Shown here in pieces: positions 21,157 to 30,452 of a stretch of DNA of 64,000 bases. Under the pieces are notes generated by a model. That model was not told the origin of the DNA and made no database searches. It saw nothing but the letters and a program-made list of their open reading frames with translations. The translations under genes and the position numbers were made by a program. The stretch lies in assembly GCF_963169125.1 (NCBI RefSeq), contig NC_084795.1, positions 95,166,911 to 95,230,910 of the forward strand, read 5' to 3'. Source of the DNA: Humulus lupulus. Lineage: Eukaryota > Streptophyta > Magnoliopsida > Rosales > Cannabaceae. Every line of letters begins with the position of its first letter. Within the stretch, counting starts at the first letter, position 1.

Positions 21157-22735
21157 CAATGTATTTCTTCGGAGAAATTTTCTTTAGTTGTAAATATGTT
21201 AGAACAGATGACAGTTGTGTGGCCTCTGAAGAGTTACTTGTTCCTGCAAAATGGTTAGTTGTCACAAGAGTCGGATAATTCATGGATCTTACAAAAATAG
21301 TTTTTCTTGAGGATTCAGATCCATTAGATCCTAATCCACTGCAATCACCTGCCTTTTTTCCTGCAGAAAGAATATTATCCAAAATTTCAGATCTTGGATT
21401 AAGCATTTTGACATCTTTTTGCATAAGATCAATTTCTTTACTCAAAGAATTAATTTCATCATTTTTTGAATCAATAATCATTTCAAGTTCTTCAATTTAT
21501 TCAACAGATTTTTTATTATTGCTAGCCCTTAATCGATTCTCAGAGCAAACTTTCAGCCATTGATCATACATAATTTTATAACACTCTTTCAATGACTACT
21601 CATCTAAGTCAGAATCATCAGAGTCAATATTAGATTTCTCATTATTCTGAACAACATTATTAAGGCATAACAAATCCTTGGAATCAACTGAAGAAAAAAC
21701 CATACCTTTGTGAACAGAGGTTAAGGCAACACTATTTTCCTCCTCATCATTCTGTTCAGAGTCTTGATCACTGCAAGTGACTGCCATGACTTTCTTTTTC
21801 TTTAAGGTATTTGCACACTCAGATTGAATGTGTCCAAATCCTTCACATTCCCTGCATTGAATACCCTTTTTACTAGTTTCAAAGGGATTAGAAAAATTAC
21901 CTTTTGGGTTTTTGGATATGTGCCTTTTGTTTCCCAATTTCTTTATGTACTTTTGAATTTTTTTTGTTAGCAAAGCCATCTCATCATCCTCATCATTTGA
22001 ACTTTCCTTCTTTTCTTTGGAAGATTTCAAGGCAATAGATTTCTCCTTGATTTCTTCTGTTTTACCTTTTTGTCTAATTTGTTGGTTTAGTTCAAAAGTT
22101 TGGAGTGAACCCATCCATTCTTCTACTTTTATTTTGTCCAAATATTTTGCTTCTTCAATTACAATTAGCTTAGTCTGAAACCTGTCAGGGAGAACTCTAA
22201 CAATTTTTCAAACCAAAACATTCTCTTCAAGTTTCTCACCAAGAGAAAAATACTCGTTAGCAATATCTGATAATTTCTCATAAAATTCAGTGAGGGTTTC
22301 ATTATCATTTATTTTCAAATTTTTAAATTTTGTTGTGAGCATAACAAGCCTAAAATGCTTGACATCAACAGTTCCTTCGAATTGAGTTTGAAGGATTTGC
22401 CAAGCATCTTTGGCCGAAACACATGAAGAAATCAATTTAATGTAACATTCACCAACACCATTAAAAATAGCATGTAATGCTTTATTATTGTAGCTGGACA
22501 GTTTATCTTTAGCATCAGTCCAATCAAGTTTAGATTTTATCTTAGTTACATCATTGCTTTCTGCTGGAGGAGTCCAACCACTCAAAACAACTTTTCAATC
22601 CTTTTCATCTTGAGATTTGATGAATGCTCTCATTCTAACTTTCCAATATGGATAGTTAGAATCATTGAGTAAATGGGGCGAGTTATGGAGCCTCCTTCTG
22701 TGAAAAAAGACATTGCAAGAACAAGGACAACAAAT
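21157..22735 (-). pseudogene. Element E gag (broken)
   Basis: SIRE-type Gag on the minus strand. It begins shortly after the PBS with NDSNYPYWKVRMRAFIKSQD near 22670. The gag core follows at 22585-22208 (WTPPAESNDV, ALHAIFNGVG, AKDAWQILQTQFEG, LTEFYEKLSDIANEY). After a stop at about 22207 it continues with VLPDRF and WMGSLQTFELNQQ, a Lys/Glu-rich stretch and a zinc knuckle CRECEGFGHIQSEC near 21860. An acidic region ends at 21596. A further segment, 21590-21157, is coiled-coil-like (EMIIDSKNDEINSLSKEIDL) and leads into the knuckle and protease beyond element C. Confidence 0.85.
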
Positions 22736-22770
22736 GGAATAAACCAAAATCATACTAAAAAATGAGTGAC

Positions 22771-22786
22771 GCACTCTAATACCAAT
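22771..22786 (-). other. Element E primer binding site
   Basis: The minus strand reads TTGGTATTAGAGTGCG one base after the LTR end GGGAATTTCA. It resembles the tRNA-iMet PBS TGGTATCAGAGC with mismatches. Confidence 0.75.
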
Positions 22787-22787
22787 T

Positions 22788-23917
22788 GAAATTCCCTTTT
22801 TAGTAATTACCAAATTAATTAAACCATGTGAATTGATTACAGTGTGGAATGGTAATTAAATGTATAAACAGATTTCAGTTATGTTGGGACCGAATCTGAA
22901 CTTGTCACGACAGAAACTGAACACAATAAAAAGACATTGCAAAATCAATAAAGAACACAACAAATTTTTACAAGGTTCAGAAACCCTTTCGAATAACCTA
23001 CTCCTTGGGGCCACACCCAGAGAATAAAATCAATTAATAAAGAATAATGAGTACAAAATATTGACTTAAACAAAACAAGACACCCTCTTGAGATTTGCCG
23101 CAACTTTGTTGTACTTCTCTTCACTATTCTGATTCTGATTGAAATGTTCAACCACTTGAACTCCCTTCAATGGCCAGCGAGTGCTTGCATCCCCCCGACG
23201 TAAGGCTTGTAAAATTCCTCTCTCGAAGACTATAAAAGTTGTGTTCAAATTACAATGTGTATTCACTCATGAACATGGTATAAACTCACCACAAAACTAA
23301 ACACTCATTTTTCTACAATACCACGTGAATACTATGATCTTGAATACAAATAAGGAACTCTCACAAATCTTACAATCCCCTCACAAATTATGCACCAATG
23401 AGTTCACTTTTTCCCAATGCCTTAGAGACTATATCTGGAGTCCATTTCGTGCTCATAAAGACTGAGAAAGAATCTCCTAATAAATGCAAGGATATTTGAA
23501 GATATTCTTGATTAATGAAGAATTTCATTTTATAGAAGATTCAGATCCGACAGATACGATTTTGGTGGGGACTGCTAATACCTTTGTCAGATCAAATTTC
23601 TCAATATTGAAATAATGATTAATTACATAAAAGATTCAGTTTCCTTAATTTTATTATCTTGAGCTGCACGAAAAAATAAAGACAAATATTCCATAAACGA
23701 TTTTGAGTAAGTGAAGAATATTTGCTTCATATAAACAAGATACATTTTCCGTTTATAATCATAGTGTGATAAAATTAAGCTAAATATGGTATAATATGAA
23801 ACTTAATATCACAATAATGGGAAAGTAAAATTCTAAAAATTACAATAATGGGAAAATAAAAATTATCTTTTAAATAAAAAGATATTTCTATAAAATATGC
23901 TAATTTTAGGATTTACA
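22788..23917 (-). repeat. Element E 5' LTR
   Basis: 1130 bp. On the minus strand it runs from TGTAAATCCTAAAATT (23917) to GGGAATTTCA (22788). The 5' half matches the truncated 3' LTR at 7253-7832. Flanking base 23918 begins non-element DNA; TTGTG at 23918-23922 is the expected target copy, but its partner was lost with the 3' LTR end. Confidence 0.85.
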
Positions 23918-24236
23918 TTGTGGAAGAGGAAAAATAAAATTGTATAGTACAATTAGAAATTTGTAGGAACATTTAAAAGCTGAAAATTAATAACCTCAAG
24001 AAATATGGATTTTATTCATTCATAACATAAGTTGGATACTTACAAACTGACAAACAACCAAACAAAAAGTGGTAGAAACAATCTAGAATATAACATTCAG
24101 TCTAGGATTTAAAAACAACACAAAAACTAAAAAAATACTGATTAAGAACACACAAAATAAGAAAATATACCAAAAGAATATATTCAAATAATAAAAGCTT
24201 AGATCTCTAAAAACTTGGTTGTTTCATTCCCTTGCT
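23918..24236 (-). other. AT-rich flank, possible 3' UTR of the exon at 24237-24455
   Basis: First sequence right of element E, without retrotransposon similarity. On the minus strand an AATAAA hexamer at 24011-24016 lies about 220 nt after the stop codon of the neighbouring open frame, where a plant poly(A) signal would be expected. Confidence 0.35.
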
Positions 24237-24455
24237 TCATGGTTTTGGTATATCCATCTTCTCATTTGTGTAAGTATATTCCTCTTGACCAGGAATTTTT
24301 ATCAGTGATGATTGGGATATTAGCATGGTTGATCCTTTGAGAGAGCTCTTAAAAAGGTTTTGAGGATTTTTGTCTACACCCAGTTTTGCATCCTGTTGCT
24401 TTTCGGTCATTCGGTTTGCCACAGTATTATCCTTAGGTAGAAGGTGAATCTTAAC
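24237..24455 (-). CDS. Possible terminal exon of an unrecognised host gene
   Basis: The minus-strand open frame ends TGA at 24237. It can be extended upstream to a splice-acceptor-like TTGTACATAGAATGTAG at 24456 and begins VKIHLLPKDNTVANRMTEKQ. The 72 residues are polar, without a recognised domain. An AATAAA lies downstream. No upstream exon in phase was found: the nearest donor-like site (AG/GTAAC near 24586) has a stop in the matching phase. It could equally be chance open sequence. Confidence 0.25.
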   Translation of the reverse strand, partial: VKIHLLPKDNTVANRMTEKQQDAKLGVDKNPQNLFKSSLKGSTMLISQSSLIKIPGQEEYTYTNEKMDIPKP

Positions 24456-24551
24456 CTACATTCTATGTACAAATATTTTTAAATAAGGAAAAGTGCTAGT
24501 TTAAAATATTATCAAATATGCATTCTAACTAACTATTTACATTCACTAGAT

Positions 24552-24995
24552 ATGAAGTATGAGAAATTAGACCAAGAATGGTTACCTGAATGTCCTATTT
24601 TTTTGCGCTTTGAGGGTGAATCTAAGAGTAAGACACTGGACCAAGATTGGGTGGCCTCCTTTGCAAGTTGAGCCAGTGATTTTTTGTTTGACCCACAATT
24701 GAATTAAGTAGATGAAAGTGCATATGAGATCATATTTGTCAAACCAACAGTTTTAGAGAGTCATTATATTAGAGGATTGGCCTATGGCCTACTTCCAATT
24801 CTTCAATTAAGGCCACATAATCCTTCTGAAAGTGGTCTAAACAATCACAATAATAATAGAAAGTGGAGAGCCTTTCATATCGAAAGGAAACTCATATGTT
24901 ATCTATTTTTTACAAGTCTAATAGTTTTCCTCGTAAAAATGTTGAGAAGGGTCAAGAAGAACCCTAATCTGCATGAAAGCGTGTTGCCTAGATGA
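24552..24995 (+). pseudogene. Protein-like plus-strand frame with two in-frame stops (unrecognised)
   Basis: A single plus-strand frame reads MKYEKLDQEWLPECPIFLRF and continues through a TGA (about 24670) and a TAA (about 24708) without losing protein-like character. It runs through VDESAYEIIFVKPTVLESHY, IRGLAYGLLPILQLRPHNPS and NNHNNNRKWRAFHIERKL, to a stop at 24993. The composition is that of a genuine protein rather than random AT-rich DNA. It resembles no retrotransposon domain, so it is probably a remnant of a host gene. No family could be assigned. Confidence 0.45.
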
Positions 24996-25011
24996 GTCAA
25001 ACTCTAACTTG

Positions 25012-25286
25012 CACCACAACAAATTCTACTTTCAATGACTCCCTACAATGTTTTACACCATTGGTGTAAGACATTAAAAATTAGGTGGGGTTTTTAATGT
25101 CTTATGTTGGGAGACATTGAAATTTTTTATTAATGACTAAAATTGGAAGACATTAAAACAGTAAGATGACATTGAAAAATGGGCGTCTAACACGTGTCCA
25201 GGGAGGACATCCAACGTCTCCCACTGGGAGACGTGCCAAGTGTCCCACGTCTCCTAGTGGGAGACGTTAGGAGTGCATGACTTCTG
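25012..25286 (+). mobile_element. Possible truncated CACTA-type transposon terminus
   Basis: It begins CACCACAACAAATT, close to the CACTACAA(C/G)AAA ends of plant CACTA elements. Several short subterminal repeats of AAGACATTAAAA type follow in both orientations. Two near-identical 21-bp palindromes lie 33 bp apart (25214-25234 and 25247-25267; arms ACGTCTCCCA/TGGGAGACGT in the first). It stops abruptly at about 25286, where the truncated LTR of element B starts. No transposase is seen. Confidence 0.4.
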
Positions 25287-26845
25287 AAGGAAACATGATA
25301 TTTATAAGTACTTTTAGATAATTTCAAGCTTTTGTTATTTTTATATGCAATTTAAAAATAATAAATGGAATTATTATTTTAAAATGGCTAAATAAATTAT
25401 TTTTTATGAAATAAAAATAATGTCTTGAGAGGTTTAATCAACTTAGGAATTTAAAGGAAATAAATAATGGTGAGGAAATTATGTTACTAAATCTTTATTT
25501 TTGAAAAGGTTAGAAATAAGTGTGTAGAAATTATCATTTTAACGTCACTTTTTAACAACGCTCTCACGTATGCATGTCGTGTGCAAATGTAGTTTTACGT
25601 TAAAAAAATATGTCTATTATTCAACCATATAATTTTTACTTAAAAACTATGCATGGATAATAGGTAGAATTGACGTTATTCTTTTGTGTTTCAATTTGGA
25701 AAATGTTCATGTTTGGAAATTATATGTAAATTGCACCATGTGTTCATGGCCCATGCACACATGGGGTATATGAGTTGGGCACAAGAAAAATCTTATGTGA
25801 TGCTAAAGAATGCTATTTGATTATGGTTATAGGCAAGTTTGTTCAATTTTTTCTTTGCTCGGACCTGAGGTAAGGAAGTTAGATAGAATTGTTTTTATTT
25901 ATGCTATGAAACGGTAAGATTGGCTATGTATGATGAGGTACCATGTGATATGAAGTATGAAATGCTATTGTGAGTTGATATGGTGAATTTTGATGAATCA
26001 TGTATATCCCTTTGTGTTGATACTACTGGATTGCATGTATTTTTGTATGTTGTATGAAATGCAAATGGTTGTTAGAGTGTTCAACACAAGACAACAAAGG
26101 CGTTACTAAGGATCTAAGACGTAATCGGAGTTACTAAGGTATGGCGTAACTCATAGGGCGGACACGTCGAGGTTATTCAAGGACCAGAGCCTTCTGTTTA
26201 CCTCAAGGTGTGACATGGACAAGAGAGGGGGCCATGTTCACAAGGATGTACTAATAATGTCTGATGTTGATGCTTGAAGATGCCATTGACGAATGATGTA
26301 CAATGTATGATGAAGATGTATAATGTATGATGATGATGATGTATGATGATCACGTTTAAGCATGATGCATTATGATGACGTTTAAGTATGATGTATAATG
26401 ATGTATGAATATGATTATGTTTTTGTTGTGTTTTCTTTGTATGTTGTTTGTACTTCCTTACTGGGCTTTTAGCTCACCCCCTTACTTTCCCCTTTTAGGA
26501 AATAAATAGGGTTTCTCTTTGGCACGCGTGGTGATGTGGGGAGTTCTGACGTCAAAGTGTGTATAGCGTGGGGGTATCCTATGGGCGAGTAAACGATAAG
26601 CATAAATGCCAATTTTAAAGAATGATGTTATGTTTTATTTTGGTTTCAAAACTTATCAGTGAGACTTGAACTATATTTATTTTTAAAAATGTTGTATGAG
26701 AACTTTTATTTTAATTTAAACTATTGGGCCAAACTTGTCTGTTTTCGCAAGGCCCCATTGGAATTTTCATATAATAAGAGGTTTTCTTCTATAAGTTTAT
26801 GAGCATGAAGATGCTTTACAAAGTATTAGTCTAGGGCATTTTACA
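25287..26845 (+). repeat. Element B 5' LTR, truncated at its start
   Basis: Matches the inverse of 49985-49194 and, in its last 400 bp, 48790-49190 (shared AATAAATAGGGTTTCTCTTT and GAGTAAACGAT). It ends GGGCATTTTACA. At 26285-26410 is an imperfect GATGATGTAT repeat block. Confidence 0.85.
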
Positions 26846-26847
26846 AA

Positions 26848-26857
26848 TGGTATCAGA
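26848..26857 (+). other. Element B primer binding site
   Basis: TGGTATCAGA follows the LTR end by two bases, matching the first ten bases of the tRNA-iMet PBS. Confidence 0.8.
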
Positions 26858-27573
26858 AATAGGTTGTCCATGTTTCCAAGGACCCTTCCCATACACGCTA
26901 AAGATGGGAAAATCTCACCTCACCGCGTCTTAAGTATTTGTTCTATATGTTATTGTTTATTTTGAATTTTATAGTTTTGTTACTGTAGTATAGTAAGATG
27001 CATCCCCTTATAAAAACCACGAAGAAATAACTACTTAAGGAAATCTGCGCGATACCCAAGGTCCAGCTTGAGGGAGACCCCTACGATTGGAGGATTGCGG
27101 TGTTGAAAATGATGACAGTGGTTTGCGATCGTATACAAGGAGTTATGAACAAAAGAGGGGCATTGTTATGGCCCATAGAACAATAATGGGTGTTAAGGGA
27201 AGCCTTGTCGGTGTATCCCAAGGCCCTTTTCCAGTTAGCCATGTCAGGGCACGTCTTCGACTACAACTCAGGGGACGAGTCCACAATTGAGGACTAGAGT
27301 CCGCCACATAGATCATTCAGTGAAACGTTAATGAATAAGATGGGATTTTTTTTAAAACCCTAAGGACTTATGTTTTGGTTATTGAACACTTTATGAGTTG
27401 TTTGAATTTTGGAATAATTTTGAACACACTTTGAATGATATGGTTTAATATTTTTTTCTCTTGCAAACTCTAAATGGTGTGGATTTGAAATGTATGATTT
27501 TCATGAATATCTATCAAACCATTATGTGATTATTCTCCCTTATGATTTTCTTTTGGTGCCTTAGAATCTCATA
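26858..27573 (+). other. Element B untranslated leader
   Basis: About 0.7 kb between PBS and the gag ATG. A short open frame at 27087-27290 has no recognisable domain. Nothing else is seen. Confidence 0.55.
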
Positions 27574-28760
27574 ATGTCGACCAGAGGAAGAGGAGGAGGC
27601 CGAGGAAAGGGTGTCTCCATAAGATCTAAAGCCACGGCAACTTCTGAAGTAGGAATGCCATCAGTCCAACCTGCAGCTCCAACAGCACCATCTATAGATC
27701 TGGCTGCAGAGGTAGCAAGGTAGAGGGAACCACTAGGGCTGAGAGATGAAGAACTGACATATGCTAGGAAAGTGCTACAAATGCCCCGAGAGCCCCAAAT
27801 GTCCCAAGTGCCTCATGTACTAGTGGCGCAGCCTCAGCCGCCAACACCACCATCTACACCACTACATGTGACTTATGGGTTTGAGCCAGTGTATGAACGT
27901 TTCAAAAAGCAAGCCCTACCAACCTTTGAAGGTAAAGTTGATCCCATGGTAGTGGAGGATTGGTTAAGATCAGTCGAGGCCATCTTCGATCATATGGAGG
28001 TAAATGATCGCCAAAGAATCTCATGTGCAGTCCACTTACTCAAGTTCGATGCACAGATATGGTGGGATGTAATTAAACAGACTCGTGACCTGAATACCAT
28101 GACTTGGGCAGATTTTTCTCAGGCTTTTAGGAAGAAGTATTACAGTGCGGCCGTGTTAGCAATCAAAGTAGATGAGTTCGTGACTTTGGTTCAGGGAAAC
28201 CTGTCTGTCACTAATTATGCACAGAAGTTCTAAAGGTTGGCAAAGTTTGCTCTGCAATTCCAAAGGTTCGTGAGGGGACTCAAGCCTATGATTGACAGGG
28301 ACGTTAAGATGACCAGTGCTAAAGTGATTAGTTATGTCGATGTACTAGATAGGGCACTTGAGGGCGAACACTTGGAGGATCAGATATGGAAGGACAATGT
28401 TACCAGAAGAAAGGCCCACCAAAACAAGGGCATCAATGAGGGTAATACGAGGAGAGCTAATGAAGGGCAGAATAGTGGTACTAACAAGAGATGGAGACCC
28501 CCGACCATGAATAACAACAGTCACAACACTCAGAACCACCCTAACAATCGCAACAGTCACTATAATGATCAAAACCGTGGGAATCACCAAAGCAACAGAG
28601 TAGAACACCCCACCCGTCCTAAATGCTTGAAAAGACACATGGCAGAATGTCAGGATAGCACCAAAAAATGTTTCAAGTGCGGTCAGGCAGGACATCTGCG
28701 AAAAGATTGCCCACAATGGAAAGCGGGACAAAATAGTAACAACAATCTGGTGCCAGCATG
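27574..28760 (+). pseudogene. Element B gag (two in-frame stops)
   Basis: ATG at 27574 opens a frame that stays in register through gag and protease, except for a TAG at 27721 and a TAA at 28231. The N-terminus is Arg/Gly-rich (MSTRGRGGGRGKG). The retrotransposon gag domain spans about 27880-28320: LPTFEGKVDPMVVEDWLRSV, WWDVIKQTRDLNTMTWADFS, FRKKYYSAAV. A basic Asn-rich linker leads to the knuckle CFKCGQAGHLRKDC at 28669-28710. Only point stops disable it. Confidence 0.88.
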
Positions 28761-29300
28761 GGTTTTTGCCTTAACTCAGAATGAAGCAGCCAACAGTAAC
28801 ACCATAGTCACAGGTCAGCTCCCTATTTTTGGTATGATGTGTAGAGTCCTTATTGATTATGGAGCGACTCACTCTTATGTTTCCATGAATATGATTGATA
28901 ATTTGGGTATGCCTTGTAAACTATTTGAGCATAGTTTTAGTACAATGTTACCGTCAGGAGACATGATGTTGTCAACTAGGTGGTTACAGTTAGCACCTAT
29001 AATAATAGAGGGCAGGGAGTGCTTGACAGACCTTATAGAACTAAATATACCAGATTATGATGCCATACTTGGCGTGGATTGGTTATCCAAACATGGAGTG
29101 ACGATTGACTGTCAAAAAAAGACTGTGGAGTTCAAACTAGAAGAAGGAGAAATCTTTTCTATTAAAGGACAAGTAGCAGGTTTTCGTACACCCATAATAT
29201 CGGCACTTGAAGCACGGAATATGGTGCAACATGGTTGTTCGACATTTTTTCTAGCTAGTGTGGTGGATAAATCCAAGGAAATAGAATTAATACCAGAAAA
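28761..29300 (+). pseudogene. Element B protease (DSG to DYG)
   Basis: Same frame as gag. The active site reads LIDYGATHSYVS (28849-28884) where the family has DSGATHS. Asp is kept, but Ser is Tyr at 28858-28860. The C-terminal motif YDAILGVDWLSKHGVTIDCQ is intact near 29060-29115. The Ser of this triad orients the catalytic Asp, so reduced activity is likely but not proven. Confidence 0.82.
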
Positions 29301-30065
29301 CATGCCTATTGTTTGTGAGTTCCCGGAAGTGTTTCTAGAGGAATCGCCACGATTACCCTCGGATAGAGAAATCACATTTGTGATCGAACTTGCACCAGAA
29401 ACAACACTGATCTCTAAAGCACCCAATCGAATGGCACCTACAGAGTTGAAGGAACTCAAGAACCAGCTACAAGAATTGTTGGATAAAGGGTTCATAAGAC
29501 CTAGTACTATTTGTGAAAAAGAAGGACAAAAGCATGAGAATGTGCATCAATTACCGAGAACTCAATAAAGTCACCATTAAGAACAAATATCCTTTGCCTA
29601 GGACAGATGACCTTTTTGATCAACTGCAAGGGGCAGCAGTTTTCTCAAAGATTGATCTACGATCCGAGTACCATCAGTTGAAGGTAAATGAGGGAGACAT
29701 TCCGAAGACGACTTTAAGAGCTCGCTATGGGCACTATGAGTTCCTAGTGATGTCTTTTGGACTCACTAATGCCTCAGTAGCATTCATGGACATGATGAAT
29801 AGGGTATTTAAGGACTATTTGGACAAGTTTGTAGTATTGTTCATTGACGATATCCTTATCTACTCGAAGATCAAGGAGGATCATGAGGAGCATTTGAGGT
29901 TGACCCTAAAAAGACTACGAGAACATCATTTATACACTAAGTTCTCTAAGTGTGAGTTTTGGCTGGAACAAGTAACTTACGTAAGGCATATAGTGTCCAA
30001 GAATGGGATAGTAGTAGATCCGTCCAAGATTGAGGCCATTAGGGACTGGCCCCAGCCAAAGAATG
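29300..30065 (+). pseudogene. Element B reverse transcriptase, interrupted
   Basis: N-terminal RT motifs FVIELAPETTLISKAPNRMA and [13 protein letters not shown], a +1 frameshift at about 29510, then [50 protein letters not shown] and the catalytic FIDD within [12 protein letters not shown] near 29840-29875. The thumb [20 protein letters not shown] ends at [11 protein letters not shown], where the composite element starts at 30066. The continuation ([20 protein letters not shown]) is at 37720. The polymerase core is otherwise well preserved. Confidence 0.9.
30061..30065. repeat. Left target-site duplication of the composite element (GAATG)
   Basis: GAATG before the LTR start TGTGACAG; repeated at 37715-37719. 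Confidence 0.92.
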
Positions 30066-30437
30066 TGTGACAGTCAGAATCCCGTGATCCGTAAGGGGAA
30101 AGACCGGGTAAGCTGTGCAATCCCACATCGCCTGGGGAAGGTCAAGTGTGATGATTCTAAGACTATGTAGGTATGGAACTACACAGTTGAAGAGGGCTTA
30201 AATGGATTGATGGGTACTACCTATATCAACAAGATGTATCTTCTTTTCGGGAGCCCATCACTTGAGAACTCAAAAGTTAAGCGTGCTTGACTTGGGGTAA
30301 TCTATGGATGGGTGACCTCCTGGGAAGTTTTCCTAGGAAGCATGGGAGTGAGGACAAAGCATGTTGAAAAGACTCGTGTTGGATTGTAGGGCTAGTCGTC
30401 ATTCCAGAAAGCAGCCATAGTGACGTGGGGCGTCACA
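30066..30437 (+). repeat. Cassandra-type 5' LTR
   Basis: 372 bp from TGTGACAGTCAG to GGGGCGTCACA. It resembles the 3' LTR at 37349-37714 apart from a small indel near 30100 and scattered substitutions. Confidence 0.88.
30250..30350 (+). other. 5S rRNA-like segment with Pol III internal promoter boxes
   Basis: Contains the 5S A-box region AGTTAAGCGTGCTTG (30275-30289) and the C-box GATGGGTGACCTCCTGGGAA (from 30307) at about the spacing of plant 5S rRNA, preceded by GAGCCCATCA. The segments between the boxes have diverged. The copy in the 3' LTR (37552-37605) has one C-to-T change in the C-box (GACTTCC). This is the Cassandra signature, not a functional 5S gene. Confidence 0.85.
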
Positions 30438-30440
30438 ACT

Positions 30441-30452
30441 TGGTATCAGAGC
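30441..30452 (+). other. Primer binding site after the Cassandra-type 5' LTR
   Basis: TGGTATCAGAGC is a perfect tRNA-iMet PBS. The next bases (GTCCTAGGTTTAAGGG) match the gypsy leader seen in element A rather than the Cassandra interior at 37293. Confidence 0.88.

Larger units (their letters stand above)
7253..23917 (-). mobile_element. Element E: SIRE-like Ty1/copia retrotransposon, minus strand, split by element C
   Basis: On the minus strand the order is 5' LTR (23917-22788), PBS, gag with a CCHC knuckle, a coiled Gag C-terminal region, [element C], second knuckle, protease, GAG_pre-integrase and integrase, RT, RNase H, extra ORF, PPT and 3' LTR (7832-7253). Protease-integrase-RT-RH order defines Ty1/copia. 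The two-part Gag and the long extra region after pol fit the SIRE/Maximus lineage (inferred). All parts contain stops, mostly CAA/CAG changed to TAA/TAG. The outer 550 bp of the 3' LTR are gone, so no target duplication is seen. Confidence 0.85.

Noticed and set aside
26285..26410. Satellite DNA
   Set aside because: Short imperfect GATGATGTAT repeat confined to the B-family LTR; simple-sequence expansion rather than a satellite.
30250..30350. 5S rRNA gene
   Set aside because: Only the internal promoter boxes are well conserved; the sequence between them has diverged and the segment lies within LTRs with a target duplication. It is a Cassandra LTR component.
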